Below, one piece after another: positions 35,326-44,794 of a stretch of DNA of 54,353 nt; position 1 is the first letter of the stretch; the number at the start of each line of letters is the position of its first letter. Made by a program: the position numbers and the translations under genes. Source of the stretch: Gillisia hiemivivida. GTDB lineage: Bacteria; Bacteroidota; Bacteroidia; Flavobacteriales; Flavobacteriaceae. Under the pieces are notes generated by a model. It was not told the origin of the DNA. It ran no database searches and was given only the letters and a program-made list of their open reading frames with translations. The DNA is taken from positions 1-54,353 of the forward strand of contig NZ_VORY01000022.1 in NCBI RefSeq assembly GCF_007997295.1. Reading direction: 5' to 3'.

Positions 35326-36903
35326 TTATTTCTGATTCAGTAGATCCATCAAATTAACATCGTTTCCTAGTAAGACTTCATTCGAATTTATTCTACCATC
35401 CAGAGAATCATTTTCTAGTTTAAGTACTCCTCGTGGGCATACAGCAGCACATATTCCACATCCAACACAGCTGGATCTTACAATACTTTCCCCTTTTTGA
35501 GCATAGGCTCTTACATCTATTCCCATTTCGCAGTAAGTAGAGCAATTCCCACAAGAGATACACTGTCCGCCGTTGGTAGTAATCCTGAATTTTGAAAATA
35601 AGCGTTGCTGCATTCCTAAAACTGCTGCCATTGGGCATCCAAATCTACACCACACCCTATTGCCAAAGATGGGATAAAAACCAACTCCAATCACCCCAGA
35701 AAATGCTGCTCCTATTAAGAAGCCGTACCACGAGCGCAACTGGTATGCCTGAAAAAAGAAAATTTCAGAATTCCCGCTAAAATAGTTGATCCCAATAATA
35801 GCCATAATGATCACAAAATATCCAATAGCTCCATATTTGGCATCTTTGGCAAGTTCCTGTCTTTTAAAGATCATAATAAGTGCAAAGAGCAAGGTTAAAA
35901 TTCCGGCCGATCCCCAGAGGAAAACATCTTGTGTGAGCCAGGTAACTTTGGAATCATCTCCCAAAAAGGAGTATACCACCGCGATGGTCATAACTACAAC
36001 AAAAACCAATACACTATGGATCACCCAACGTTCTACTTTCCAGGCAAATTGCGATTTATCTGATAAGTGTCTATAGGGGTCCCCGGCAGTTTCTGCTAAT
36101 CCGCCGCAACCGCAAACCCAGGAACAGTACCAGCGTTTTCCATATTTATAGGTTAAAATAGGGGAGATCACAAATATTGAAAGTATTCCAAAAGCGAACA
36201 TCATCAAACCTACAGAGCCGGAAGAAAAGAATTCATCTAATTTATACCCTGCGAAAAGGTCATAGTTCAACGGCCAGAGATTCGCGGGATTGAAATACGG
36301 CTGATTTAAACGGATAAGGATCTCCGGAATCAAAAATGCAAATCCCAGCTGAAAGAACATAACAGAAAATGTCCTTAAGATCTCGTAGTTATTATTGCGG
36401 TATTTCAGAATAAATTTATAACCAAAGATGAGGATGGCAAGCGTGTAGAGCGTTCCATAAACAAACCACTGGCTGGCCGGATTACCACTTATAAGCTTAC
36501 TAAGAGGGTCAAAAAGGGAAATAACACCGGTATTTTCTCCTTCGCTATTTAATCCCAAATACTCCGGAAACCAATAAAGGACTATATAAAAAAGCGTAAG
36601 CCCGATCCCTAGAAACCAGGCCGATAATCCGCGATTTGTTAATGATTTAAACCAGACTCCGTCGTTTTTAATACCCACGGGTTTTCCCCTATATGCATCG
36701 TTCGCAAAAACGATAGTTCCTCCAGCAATTAGCCCTAGGGACAGACTAAGAAACAGGGTTTTGTTAGGAAAATTGACATTGGTAAGAGCCAGTAAAAGAA
36801 TGAATAATCCCAGCAGGCCCAAAGCCGAAGCTATTTTTTGAGTTGTGGAAATTGAAGCCGGGGCATCTCCGGTCATGGACATATTATGTTCTATTTTACT
36901 CAT
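35326..36903 (-). CDS. Membrane 4Fe-4S electron-transfer protein (NapH/NosR-like)
   Basis: A 525-residue membrane protein with about nine hydrophobic segments. Cytoplasmic cysteine motifs are WYCSWVCGCGG, RVWCRFGCPMAA, CISCGNCSTYCEMG and CVGCGICAAVCPRG; the last two are classic 4Fe-4S ferredoxin sites. The CxxxCG-type loop motifs are typical of NapH/NosR/RdxA-like electron-transfer proteins. It overlaps the FAD oxidoreductase gene by four bases (ATGA), so they are probably a pair that moves electrons between NAD(P)H or quinol and an unknown acceptor, perhaps an arsenic species given the neighbours; that last step is inference. Confidence 0.87.
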   Translation of the reverse strand: MSKIEHNMSMTGDAPASISTTQKIASALGLLGLFILLLALTNVNFPNKTLFLSLSLGLIAGGTIVFANDAYRGKPVGIKNDGVWFKSLTNRGLSAWFLGIGLTLFYIVLYWFPEYLGLNSEGENTGVISLFDPLSKLISGNPASQWFVYGTLYTLAILIFGYKFILKYRNNNYEILRTFSVMFFQLGFAFLIPEILIRLNQPYFNPANLWPLNYDLFAGYKLDEFFSSGSVGLMMFAFGILSIFVISPILTYKYGKRWYCSWVCGCGGLAETAGDPYRHLSDKSQFAWKVERWVIHSVLVFVVVMTIAVVYSFLGDDSKVTWLTQDVFLWGSAGILTLLFALIMIFKRQELAKDAKYGAIGYFVIIMAIIGINYFSGNSEIFFFQAYQLRSWYGFLIGAAFSGVIGVGFYPIFGNRVWCRFGCPMAAVLGMQQRLFSKFRITTNGGQCISCGNCSTYCEMGIDVRAYAQKGESIVRSSCVGCGICAAVCPRGVLKLENDSLDGRINSNEVLLGNDVNLMDLLNQK

Positions 36904-38195
36904 AGCTGGTGCTGTTGAAGGTTTTCCTTAAAACTTTTAAAGATCTCTTTTTCGTGGTGTTTATAAAATTCAGGGTCAAAATTGGCTTGCTTTAAGTGAT
37001 CTATCACATAATCTACAGTTCTTTCCTCTGTAAGCCATTTATCAAAGGTTTCTTGTCTCATTCTAATTCCGAAGGTGTTAATTCCTACAAACTTCCTACT
37101 TCCTTCTTTATAATTTATGGTGATGCATTTTCTGCCAGCTTTGTGCTGCCAATGAAAATGTGCTTCTCCTTGCCTTGGTTCAGGAAAAACCCAACCATAA
37201 GTTTGATATTCTATATCAAAGAATTTTGCACTATTAAACCAATGTCCAGGATTGTATTCCATAGGGTTTCCACAAATTGTTTGAGCCACCACTTCGCCCA
37301 TCATTCTGCCGGTATACCAAACTGCTTCAACAGTTTTTCTTTCGCCTATTCCCTCATGCTGCTCTGCACAATCGCCAATAGCATAGATATTATCGTAATT
37401 TGTTTGAAGCGATCTATTCACTTTCACACCTTTACCGAGTTCTATTCCAGAATCTTTCAGAAAATTAATATTTGGGGAAACTCCTGCGGTAAGACCAACC
37501 AGATCGCACATAATTTCTTCACCAGTTTCTTCTACAATAACACTTTTTACTCGACCATTTTCGTCGGAAACTATTTCTTTTAAATTGGAATTTAATCTAA
37601 GTTCTATATGATGTTCTCGAATATGATTGTTGATTATTTCCGATTCTCCCGGCGGAAGTACGCCATTCCAAAAACTGGATTCCCTAACAAGTAAGGTCAC
37701 AGGAATATTTCTAGTGCTAAGCATTTCTGCAAGCTCAGAGCCTATAAGTCCGCCTCCTACAATGACTGCCTGTTTACAATTTTTGGTGTTTTCTTCTAAA
37801 AGTTCTATATCCTGTTTGGTAACCATTCCTTGAACCCCTTTGAGATCCTGACCTTTCCATCCAAATTTGTTATAATTGGAACCTGTGGCTATAATCAATT
37901 TATCGTAAGCCATAATTTCTCCAGATGAGAAAGTGAGCTGATTTATCTCAGGTTGCACCTGAGATACGAATGCATTTTTAAGTTCTATTCTGTTCTTTTC
38001 CCAGAACCAATCTTCATAAGGCTTTAAGTGATCCCATTTCATATGCCCCATATACACATACATAAGAGCCGTGCGAGAAAAGAAATGATCACTTTCTGAA
38101 GAAATTACTGTGATCCTTCTGTCAGATTGTTTTCTAATGTGTCTGGCGGCGGTAATTCCAGATATTCCATTGCCTATAATGACAATATGATCCAT
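36900..38195 (-). CDS. FAD-dependent NAD(P)-disulfide-type oxidoreductase
   Basis: A 431-residue flavoprotein. The FAD-binding N-terminus is IVIIGNGISGITAARHIRK, the NAD(P) fold is VIVGGGLIGSELAEMLS and the second FAD motif is YAIGDCAE. The layout matches rubredoxin/nitrite reductase-like enzymes without a redox-active disulfide. The C-terminal 110 residues form an extra domain. The start overlaps nothing upstream; the stop overlaps the 4Fe-4S protein by four bases. It is divergent from the DUF547 gene at 38313 (117-base gap), which probably contains both promoters. Confidence 0.9.
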   Translation of the reverse strand: MDHIVIIGNGISGITAARHIRKQSDRRITVISSESDHFFSRTALMYVYMGHMKWDHLKPYEDWFWEKNRIELKNAFVSQVQPEINQLTFSSGEIMAYDKLIIATGSNYNKFGWKGQDLKGVQGMVTKQDIELLEENTKNCKQAVIVGGGLIGSELAEMLSTRNIPVTLLVRESSFWNGVLPPGESEIINNHIREHHIELRLNSNLKEIVSDENGRVKSVIVEETGEEIMCDLVGLTAGVSPNINFLKDSGIELGKGVKVNRSLQTNYDNIYAIGDCAEQHEGIGERKTVEAVWYTGRMMGEVVAQTICGNPMEYNPGHWFNSAKFFDIEYQTYGWVFPEPRQGEAHFHWQHKAGRKCITINYKEGSRKFVGINTFGIRMRQETFDKWLTEERTVDYVIDHLKQANFDPEFYKHHEKEIFKSFKENLQQHQL

Positions 38196-38312
38196 ATTAT
38201 TCCTTATTTTTAGAAGATTGATAACAATCGGGTTAGTAGTTTTCTCAAAATTCGACTTAGACTTAATTCGTTTGGTCGCAGATTTGCGTATAACCTTTTA
38301 TAAATTAAAAAA

Positions 38313-39020
38313 ATGAAATATTTTTCCTTATTAATACTTCTAATTTCCAGCTTTTCATTTGCTCAGGAAACTTCAAAATTCTTTGATGCTTCCGATTCTT
38401 TTTTTAAGCAATATGTTAGTAATGGTAGGGTAAAGTACGCAGAAATAAAGCAGAATCCCAAGAATTTGCAGGAATTGTTGAGCCTTGCGAAACGAGTAAA
38501 AATTTCCACTGAAGACCCAGATGTCTATAAAGCTTTTTGGATTAATGCTTACAATATTGCCGTGATAAGTGGTATTGTTAAACAATTTCCCGTAAAATCT
38601 CCAATGGATATTGAAGGCTTCTTTAATAGAAAAAAACATAGTTTAGGGCAAAAATCGGTAACCTTAGATGATATAGAAAAGATACTTTTATTAGGGAACT
38701 ACCCTGATGAATCCAGGTTTCATTTTGTGCTGGTTTGTGCTGCTAAAGGATGCCCTCCTATAATTGCTGAAGCATATAGGCCAGAAACTTTGGAAAAGCA
38801 ATTACAACAACAAACCGTAAAAGCAATGAATTCTTCGGACTTTGTAAAGATCCAAAAGGATACGATATTGCTTTCAGAATTGATGAACTGGTATCAAAAA
38901 GATTTTACAAAGGAGGGTGTTAGTTTGATAGATTATATAAATAAATACAGGAAGACAGCAGTTCCTCCTAATTTAAAAATCGAATTTTATAATTATAATT
39001 GGGAGTTGAATGCACTTTAG
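38313..39020 (+). CDS. Secreted DUF547 protein
   Basis: A 235-residue protein with a signal peptide (LLILLISSFSFAQ) and a DUF547 domain. Characteristic segments are AFWINAYNIAVISGIVKQFP, the Cys/His region FHFVLVCAAKGCPPI and LMNWYQKDF near the end. The biochemical role of DUF547 is unknown; the conserved Cys and His suggest a cysteine-dependent enzyme. It overlaps the next gene by 11 bases. A paralogue lies at 40749-41558, so two DUF547 proteins flank the GH113-like gene within the arsenosugar locus. Confidence 0.88.
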   Translation: MKYFSLLILLISSFSFAQETSKFFDASDSFFKQYVSNGRVKYAEIKQNPKNLQELLSLAKRVKISTEDPDVYKAFWINAYNIAVISGIVKQFPVKSPMDIEGFFNRKKHSLGQKSVTLDDIEKILLLGNYPDESRFHFVLVCAAKGCPPIIAEAYRPETLEKQLQQQTVKAMNSSDFVKIQKDTILLSELMNWYQKDFTKEGVSLIDYINKYRKTAVPPNLKIEFYNYNWELNAL

Positions 39021-40071
39021 ATCTATTTCAACATTCATTAGGAGAAGGGCTTTAAATCTTCAATTTATCGTAATCATTAGCTTACTGATGGTGATAACAT
39101 CCTGCCAAGGGCAGAAGCAACAGGAAAAATTCAATGGGGTAAGTTTAGTGGCTTCCCGAGAATCTATTTCAAGTTCTCATATTAAACCTATTTTAGAGAT
39201 AAATTCTAATGCTGTAGCCGTTATGCCTTTTGGATTTATGGAAAGTTTATCCAGCCCCGACCTTAAATTCAATATTGAGCGGCAATGGGAAGGTGAGCGA
39301 TTGGAGGGTGCTAGAAAAACCACTCAGTTGTTACATTCTCAGGGTTTAAAAGTGATGATAAAACCACAGATCTGGATCTGGAAAGGTGAGTTTACAGGGA
39401 ATATAAAAATGACTTCTGAAGAAGATTGGAAGAAATTTGAAACGAACTATGAGGAATTTATTTTGTTGTATGCAAAAATGGCTGCTGAAGAAAATGTGGA
39501 ACTTTTTTGTATAGGTACAGAATTATATGAATTTGCGAATGAAAGAAAAGAATTCTGGGAGCAACTAATCACTAAAGTTAGAAAGATCTATAAAGGAAAA
39601 CTCACTTACGCCGAAAACTGGGATAAAGTGGAAAAGGTTAAGTTTTGGAATCGATTAGATTTTATTGGAGTAGATGCCTATTTTCCTTTAAGCGAGGGGA
39701 AATCTCCAAATATTGAAGAATTACGGGCTTCTTGGAAACCTTATAAGAGCCAATTAAGAGAGCTGTCCAATAAATATGATAGGAAGATCTTATTTACAGA
39801 GTATGGTTATAGAAACACCAATTATGCTACTCGACAACCTTGGGATTCTTCGAGAGAAGAAATTTCTATGAATTACGAATTGCAGTCTAATGCACTATCT
39901 GCCTTATATCAGGAATTTTGGAGGGAAGATTGGTTTTCTGGTGGATTCTTATGGAAATGGTTCCATAATCATGAACAAGCAGGCGGATTGGAAAACAATC
40001 AATTCACACCCCAAAATAAACCGGCTTTAAAAGTGGTAAAAGGTTTTTATGGAGGAATGGTCAGGGATTGA
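39010..40071 (+). CDS. GH113-like glycoside hydrolase lipoprotein
   Basis: A 353-residue TIM-barrel protein. After an N-terminal basic and hydrophobic stretch, MVITSC forms a lipobox (Cys about 32), so it is probably a lipoprotein. The barrel resembles GH113 beta-mannanases: FCIGTELYEF supplies the acid/base Glu and ILFTEYGYR the nucleophile Glu, with GGFLWKWF near the C-terminus. Its start overlaps the DUF547 gene by 11 bases and its end overlaps the convergent glycosyltransferase gene by 11 bases. Homologues often lie in arsenosugar loci of flavobacteria; a role in trimming a glycosylated arsenical is only a guess. Confidence 0.85.
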   Translation: MHFRSISTFIRRRALNLQFIVIISLLMVITSCQGQKQQEKFNGVSLVASRESISSSHIKPILEINSNAVAVMPFGFMESLSSPDLKFNIERQWEGERLEGARKTTQLLHSQGLKVMIKPQIWIWKGEFTGNIKMTSEEDWKKFETNYEEFILLYAKMAAEENVELFCIGTELYEFANERKEFWEQLITKVRKIYKGKLTYAENWDKVEKVKFWNRLDFIGVDAYFPLSEGKSPNIEELRASWKPYKSQLRELSNKYDRKILFTEYGYRNTNYATRQPWDSSREEISMNYELQSNALSALYQEFWREDWFSGGFLWKWFHNHEQAGGLENNQFTPQNKPALKVVKGFYGGMVRD

Positions 40072-40747
40072 TTCTACGTTTATAATATTGATGTAATTCT
40101 TCTGGAGAGGCTCCCCTAAGTCGTTTAATATAAATAGCGGCAAAACAAAACTGTAATTTCCAAACCCCAATTTCTTCATATCTGCGCGCCGAGGTGGTAA
40201 TTAATTTTGGAATTACTTTAAATTGGTTTTGATTGTAAAGCCTGCCAATAAATTCATTATCCTCATAAACCACAAAAGTTTCGTTGTAGCCACCGAGCTC
40301 CTTAAATAAGCTTTTGGTGATAAACAAGGATTGATCTCCTCCTCTGCAAGCCTTATGATTAAATTTCGTGAACCATCCCATCAAATTGAGCCACCAATGA
40401 TCCATATCAAACTTCATTTGAAAACAACCCGCTTTATTACCGGAGTTTATTTGATCCAGAATAGATTGGTCAAAGTTAGGAGGAGGGAAACTATCTGCAT
40501 GTAAAAAATAAAGGACATCAAATGTTGCTTTTTTCGCCCCTGTATTCATTTGTTTTGCCCTTCCTTTTTCAGAAGTAACATAAAAAACTCCGGAATACTC
40601 TTTTACAAGTTCCGGAGTTTTATCTGTGCTTCCGCCATCTACAACAATAATTTGATTATTGGTATAAGCAGAATTATTTTCAAGATAATCAAGTAGCCTT
40701 ATAATTCCGGTTTCTTCGTTTAAAACAGGGATAATAATGCTGATCAT
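40061..40747 (-). CDS. TIGR04283-type arsenosugar-associated glycosyltransferase
   Basis: A 228-residue GT2 enzyme: SIIIPVLNEETGIIRLLDYL, VVDGGSTDKT for nucleotide binding, LYFLHADSFPP for the metal site, and GGDQSLFITKSLFKELGGYNE toward the acceptor side. This short GT2 group (TIGR04283) is found with ArsM/ArsS loci and is named for arsenosugar biosynthesis. It starts one base after the DUF547 stop codon, so the two are co-transcribed. The sugar donor is not known from the sequence. Confidence 0.88.
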   Translation of the reverse strand: MISIIIPVLNEETGIIRLLDYLENNSAYTNNQIIVVDGGSTDKTPELVKEYSGVFYVTSEKGRAKQMNTGAKKATFDVLYFLHADSFPPPNFDQSILDQINSGNKAGCFQMKFDMDHWWLNLMGWFTKFNHKACRGGDQSLFITKSLFKELGGYNETFVVYEDNEFIGRLYNQNQFKVIPKLITTSARRYEEIGVWKLQFCFAAIYIKRLRGASPEELHQYYKRRINP

Positions 40748-40748
40748 T

Positions 40749-41558
40749 TTATTTTTGTTCGTTTAGATTCCAGTTATAATCTTTGTAAGTTACTGTAGTT
40801 CCATTAGCTATTTTCACATCAGAATATTTGTTGACGTAATCTATTATAGTTACCCCATCTTCAATAAAATCTTTTTTGTACCAGTCAAATATCGAAGACA
40901 ATTTAGCTGAATTTTTTGAGATCTCATTCTTATCTGAATTAATAAACTCCTTTGTAACTCTATCTAATTGCTCATTGATTTTAGCTGCGGTATAAGCTTC
41001 ATTCAATAATTTAGGACAAGAAATAGCGGCACAGTTAATTGCAAAATGTATTCTGGGTTCATTCATTTTTCTTAGAATACTGTTCTCTATACCACTCAAG
41101 GAAATTTTCACATCTCCGATAGTTATAATGTCTTTTGTCCAATTTCCATTGATGTCTTTAATGCTTTTTGTGGGATAGTTATTTAGAATAAGATCTACCG
41201 TATACGCATTATAAATATTGATATAATAAGCCAATTGTTCTTGAACAGACCAGTCTTTGGTAGGTTTTATTTTTGCGAGTTTCGAGAGATATGCATTTAG
41301 CTGCTCTCTATCTTTCATAAAACCTTTATAATCTACAAGTCCCTCTTTGGAAACGTGCTTTTTAAGCAAAGAATTCCATTCACTGTGGTCTACATTTACT
41401 TTAGAATTTACTGTTGTAGATGATAATTCTGAAGGAGCTTCATTTGTAGGCAAGCCTTTACTCGACAAACCTGCTGAAGAAATTAAATTGCAACTACTCA
41501 TGGTGGTTACCAAAGCCGCAAATGCAACTAAAAGGGTATAATATTTAGACTTTTTCAT
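40749..41558 (-). CDS. DUF547 lipoprotein
   Basis: A 269-residue DUF547 protein. The N-terminus LLVAFAALVTTMSSCNL ends in a lipobox (Cys about 23), so it is probably an outer-membrane or periplasmic lipoprotein. The domain shows YYINIYNAYTVDLILNNYP, IHFAINCAAISCPKL with conserved Cys/His, and IFDWYKKDF. It is clearly related to the protein at 38313-39020. It is followed after one base by the TIGR04283 glycosyltransferase gene and preceded by about 230 bases of repeats that separate it from arsM. Confidence 0.88.
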   Translation of the reverse strand: MKKSKYYTLLVAFAALVTTMSSCNLISSAGLSSKGLPTNEAPSELSSTTVNSKVNVDHSEWNSLLKKHVSKEGLVDYKGFMKDREQLNAYLSKLAKIKPTKDWSVQEQLAYYINIYNAYTVDLILNNYPTKSIKDINGNWTKDIITIGDVKISLSGIENSILRKMNEPRIHFAINCAAISCPKLLNEAYTAAKINEQLDRVTKEFINSDKNEISKNSAKLSSIFDWYKKDFIEDGVTIIDYVNKYSDVKIANGTTVTYKDYNWNLNEQK

Positions 41559-41785
41559 AAGTATGTTTTAAACATTAATAAAATTCGCTTCTTTTCACTA
41601 TCGGTAATCTTGTTGAGGAGCCTTGTAAATAAGACATTTCGACAAGCTCAGTGTGACAAGTATAATAAAATGTCATTCCGACAAAGGAGGAATCCCTTAG
41701 AATCTAGAGATTCTTCACTCCATTTCATTACGTTCAGGATGACAAAAAAAGTTGTCAAGCTGAGCCTGTCGAAGCTTATTTATTT
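41559..41785. repeat. Cluster of short flavobacterial repeats between arsM and the DUF547 gene
   Basis: Repeat-like units are seen: catttcgacaagctcagtgt, gtcattccgacaaaggagga, cgttcaggatgac and gtcaagctgagcctgtcgaa. The first and last are inverted copies of each other (caagctcag/ctgagcctg region) and could form a long hairpin. They may end the arsM transcript or arise from repeat mobility. No gene is visible. Confidence 0.6.
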
Positions 41786-42781
41786 CTAACAACATCCCCC
41801 ACCATCATAGTGGAAAGTAGATTCGCTAAAGTAGATATCATCTCTTCCTAAATCCTGTAAGGCAGCAGCAGTTTTATCGCAAATAGCCAAAGGCTGATTT
41901 TTTAGTAAAATGTGTCCTTTTTTATCATCAAAAAATGCTTCATCACCATAATAAATAGCAGCTTTTCCTGTAAAGATACAGGGTCCGTCTTCTGGCATTG
42001 GATCTTTAATAGCAGCGACTTCTATAGATTCTATATAGATCAATTCTTGTGTTGGGTAATTTTTTGGGTCTAAAATTCTGTAAGGCTTACGAGCTCTAAT
42101 TTCTATAGTTCCAAAACCAGCATCAGTAAGCGCTTTTACATATTCAGCAATAGGTAAACTTCCACTTAAACACAAAGCTCTTAGTCTAGAATCGTTTCTT
42201 AATTCCTCATTCATTGGTTGCTCACAAGTAGGATCGCTCATCACCAATTTTCCATGTGGCTTTAAAACCCGGTACATTTCTTCAATGGCTTTTTTGAGAT
42301 CTTCAGCTTTAAAAATATTGAATAAACAGTTTTGAGCTGCTACATCTACCGTATTATCTTCTACCGGTAAATTAAGAGCATCTCCTTTTTTCAAGGTTAC
42401 AAAATCACTTTTAAACCAAGGGTTAGCAGCTTCTGCTTCAACAAAATTCTTGCGAGAAGCTTCCAACATTTCGTCTACCATGTCTATCCCGATAACACCA
42501 CCTTTTTCACGATTAAAATATGCGAATTGAAGTAATTCCATTCCACCACCAACGCCTACATATAGCATTTTTGGATTATTAGAAAGATCTCTTGCATGCA
42601 CAGTACTCCCACAACCATAGTTCATTTCCTGCATAATTTTAGGGATCTTTAAACCAGGTAATTCCCAAACAGGATTTGTTGTACAACATAAGCCAACATC
42701 TGGTGTTAAGGCTGCCTCTTTATAAACATCGTAAGTAGTATCTAGATAACTCATTTCTTCTCTTTTATTAGGGTGATTCAT
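41786..42781 (-). CDS. arsM: Arsenosugar-type arsenite methyltransferase ArsM
   Basis: A 331-residue SAM-dependent methyltransferase. The SAM motif is MLYVGVGGGMELLQFA, with GVIGIDMVDEML and DVAAQNCLFNIFK. Cysteines expected to bind As(III) occur in GLCCTTNP near the N-terminus, in NYGCGST, in AQNCLF and in a C-terminal GGGCC tail. Family members methylate arsenite to mono- and dimethyl forms. This clade (with the Cys-Cys tail and ArsS nearby) is annotated as the arsenosugar type. It is the last gene before the repeats at 41.6 kb and follows the purine phosphorylase gene after 40 bases. Confidence 0.9.
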   Translation of the reverse strand: MNHPNKREEMSYLDTTYDVYKEAALTPDVGLCCTTNPVWELPGLKIPKIMQEMNYGCGSTVHARDLSNNPKMLYVGVGGGMELLQFAYFNREKGGVIGIDMVDEMLEASRKNFVEAEAANPWFKSDFVTLKKGDALNLPVEDNTVDVAAQNCLFNIFKAEDLKKAIEEMYRVLKPHGKLVMSDPTCEQPMNEELRNDSRLRALCLSGSLPIAEYVKALTDAGFGTIEIRARKPYRILDPKNYPTQELIYIESIEVAAIKDPMPEDGPCIFTGKAAIYYGDEAFFDDKKGHILLKNQPLAICDKTAAALQDLGRDDIYFSESTFHYDGGGCC

Positions 42782-42821
42782 TTTTAAGTAAGTTGTAATT
42801 ATTCAGTTTTAATTACAAGAC

Positions 42822-43634
42822 TTAAATGTTTTTAATCAATTCTTTAAATAACAAGATCATATCTGGCTCTGCTTTTTCTGCCATGGCGATGATCTCACTT
42901 ATATTTACGGGTTTTAAGTCGTCTGGGTTTCCTTCATCCGTAATTACTGAAATGGCAGACACCGGAATATTTAGATGATTAGCTACAATTACTTCTGGAA
43001 CTGTACTCATTCCTACAGCATCGGCTCCAATAATTTTTAAGTAGCGGTATTCTGCTCTGGTTTCTAATTGCGGACCAAGAACTGAAGCATACACGCCTTT
43101 ATGAAGCTTTATAGCGTGTTCTTTCGCAATCTTTTCTATAGCTGCATTCATTTTTGCATCATAAGGTGCACTCATATCTACAAAACGTTCTCCTAATTTC
43201 TCAACCCCTTTAAATGCTAATGGAGATCCTCCTTGAAGATTAATATGATCATCTATCAACATTAATTCTCCCTTTTTGAAATCTAAATTTATAGATCCAG
43301 AAGCATTAGAAACCAATAATTTTTTAATACCTAAACGTTCCATTACTCTTACCGGAAAAGTTACATCTTGTAAAGAGTAACCTTCATATAAATGAAAGCG
43401 GCCTTGCATTACAATTACTTTCTTTCCTTCTAAATTTCCGAAGATCAATTTTCCTTTGTGAAACTCTACGGTAGCAGTTGGGAAATGAGGAATATGATTA
43501 TAGCTGACTTCAGCTAAAATTTCTATCTCATCAGGAAGTTTCCCTAATCCAGTTCCTAAAATAACTCCTATCTCGGGAGCATAAAAACCTTTATCTTTTA
43601 AGTAATCTGTAGTTTCTTGTATTTGATTCGTCAT
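42822..43634 (-). CDS. Purine nucleoside phosphorylase (class I, trimeric type)
   Basis: A 270-residue phosphorylase. Motifs include GVILGTGLGKLPDEI (phosphate-binding), MQGRFHLYEGYS, GVYASVLGPQLETRAEYR and AVGMSTVPEVIVANH, then ISVITDEGNP with the purine-binding region. The family splits purine nucleosides into base and ribose-1-phosphate. Here it lies five bases after the TIGR04282 glycosyltransferase stop side of the operon and before arsM. In this pathway it could remove adenine from the 5'-deoxyadenosyl arsenical made by ArsS, leaving a phosphorylated arsenosugar; that step is inferred from context. Confidence 0.92.
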   Translation of the reverse strand: MTNQIQETTDYLKDKGFYAPEIGVILGTGLGKLPDEIEILAEVSYNHIPHFPTATVEFHKGKLIFGNLEGKKVIVMQGRFHLYEGYSLQDVTFPVRVMERLGIKKLLVSNASGSINLDFKKGELMLIDDHINLQGGSPLAFKGVEKLGERFVDMSAPYDAKMNAAIEKIAKEHAIKLHKGVYASVLGPQLETRAEYRYLKIIGADAVGMSTVPEVIVANHLNIPVSAISVITDEGNPDDLKPVNISEIIAMAEKAEPDMILLFKELIKNI

Positions 43635-43639
43635 ATTCT

Positions 43640-44251
43640 CTATTGAAAAAATTGTTGAAAAGCGCTATGTTCTTTGATATCACTAAAATAATCTACATCA
43701 TTTTTAGCCTCTAAAAGGACTTTGTTCTCTTTGTCTAAATCTTGTAAAGTATCTTTTAATACGGTATTGGTTCCCCATTCTTTATTAGCAAATAGAGCAG
43801 GTTTCAACTTGCTCATTCCTAATAAATAATAACCGCCATCTTCCGCAGGTCCAATTACAAAATCGTTATTGTCTAATTTTTTGAAAGCTTCCATTAAGTC
43901 TTCGGAAGTGATATCGTACATGTCACTCCCAATAATTATAATATTAGAATATCCATTTTTAAACCCCGCAGCAAATGCATGTTCCATTCTCTCTCCAAGA
44001 CCTTGTCCTACTTGTTGCTTCTTATTGTAAATGGATGCATCCCAGATATCATTCTCATGAATTTGTTCTGAATAATAAACTTCTTTGGTGATGGGTAAAG
44101 ATTCGGTAATCGAAACAGTATGGTCTAATAAGAATTTGTAGATATCTAAAGCAGTTTGATCTCCCAGGTCTTTTGCAAGTCTGGTTTTTACTTTGCCTAA
44201 CTCAGGATTTCGGGTAAAAATGAGGAGTAAATTTTTTTGATCCAAATTCAT
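43640..44251 (-). CDS. TIGR04282-type arsenosugar-associated glycosyltransferase (DUF2064)
   Basis: A 203-residue protein of the CofC-like nucleotidyl/glycosyltransferase fold. It has LLLIFTRNPELGKVKTRLAK at the N-terminus, IIIIGSDMYDI at the metal site and VIGPAEDGGYYLLGMSKL. The group (TIGR04282) recurs in ArsS/ArsM loci. It may activate or transfer the sugar-phosphate produced by the phosphorylase encoded five bases downstream. The reaction has not been fixed by sequence alone. Confidence 0.88.
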   Translation of the reverse strand: MNLDQKNLLLIFTRNPELGKVKTRLAKDLGDQTALDIYKFLLDHTVSITESLPITKEVYYSEQIHENDIWDASIYNKKQQVGQGLGERMEHAFAAGFKNGYSNIIIIGSDMYDITSEDLMEAFKKLDNNDFVIGPAEDGGYYLLGMSKLKPALFANKEWGTNTVLKDTLQDLDKENKVLLEAKNDVDYFSDIKEHSAFQQFFQ

Positions 44252-44266
44252 TAGAATTTTAAAGAA

Positions 44267-44776
44267 TTATGGTTTGTAAACCTTTTCGCCTTTGTTCAAA
44301 TATTTTGTCCAATGCTTAGAAAAGGCATGGATTTTTTGAGTTTCATTATTAGAAGAATCGTAGACGCTGTAGCCTTTGTTCATCCATTCAAAAATCCCTC
44401 CATAAAGGTTCTTTATGTTTGTATATCCTGCATCTTTAAGTTTTTCTGAAATATTTTCAGACCTAATCCCTAAAGAGCAATAAACAACAATTGGAACACT
44501 CTTATCTTTAATTTTTGAAGTAACATTTTTAGCTGAAAAATTATTATAGCCTACATAAATTGAATTTTTAAGATGACTTACCTCAAACTCTTCTTTTTCT
44601 CTAGCATCTAGAATAAAGACTTTTTCATTATCACTTTGCATCTTTAGCTCTTCCACAGAAATATAAGGAATACTGTGAGAGTTATATTTAGATAATAATT
44701 TATCCAGAGATTCCTGAGCATTTATTAGCCCGAGTTGAAATATGAAAAAGAGTAAAAAGCCTTGTTTTATGGTCAT
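44267..44776 (-). CDS. Exported rhodanese-like protein
   Basis: A 169-residue protein with a signal peptide (FLLFFIFQLGLINAQ) and one rhodanese domain. The active-site loop is VVYCSLGIRSENI with the catalytic Cys, and FILDAREKEEFEVSHL is the typical CH2A motif. Rhodaneses transfer sulfane sulfur; arsenate-reducing variants exist. Its place between arsS and the TIGR04282 gene suggests a role with thiols or arsenic redox in the periplasm, but this is inference. Confidence 0.88.
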   Translation of the reverse strand: MTIKQGFLLFFIFQLGLINAQESLDKLLSKYNSHSIPYISVEELKMQSDNEKVFILDAREKEEFEVSHLKNSIYVGYNNFSAKNVTSKIKDKSVPIVVYCSLGIRSENISEKLKDAGYTNIKNLYGGIFEWMNKGYSVYDSSNNETQKIHAFSKHWTKYLNKGEKVYKP

Positions 44777-44794
44777 ATTAATATAAAACTAAGA

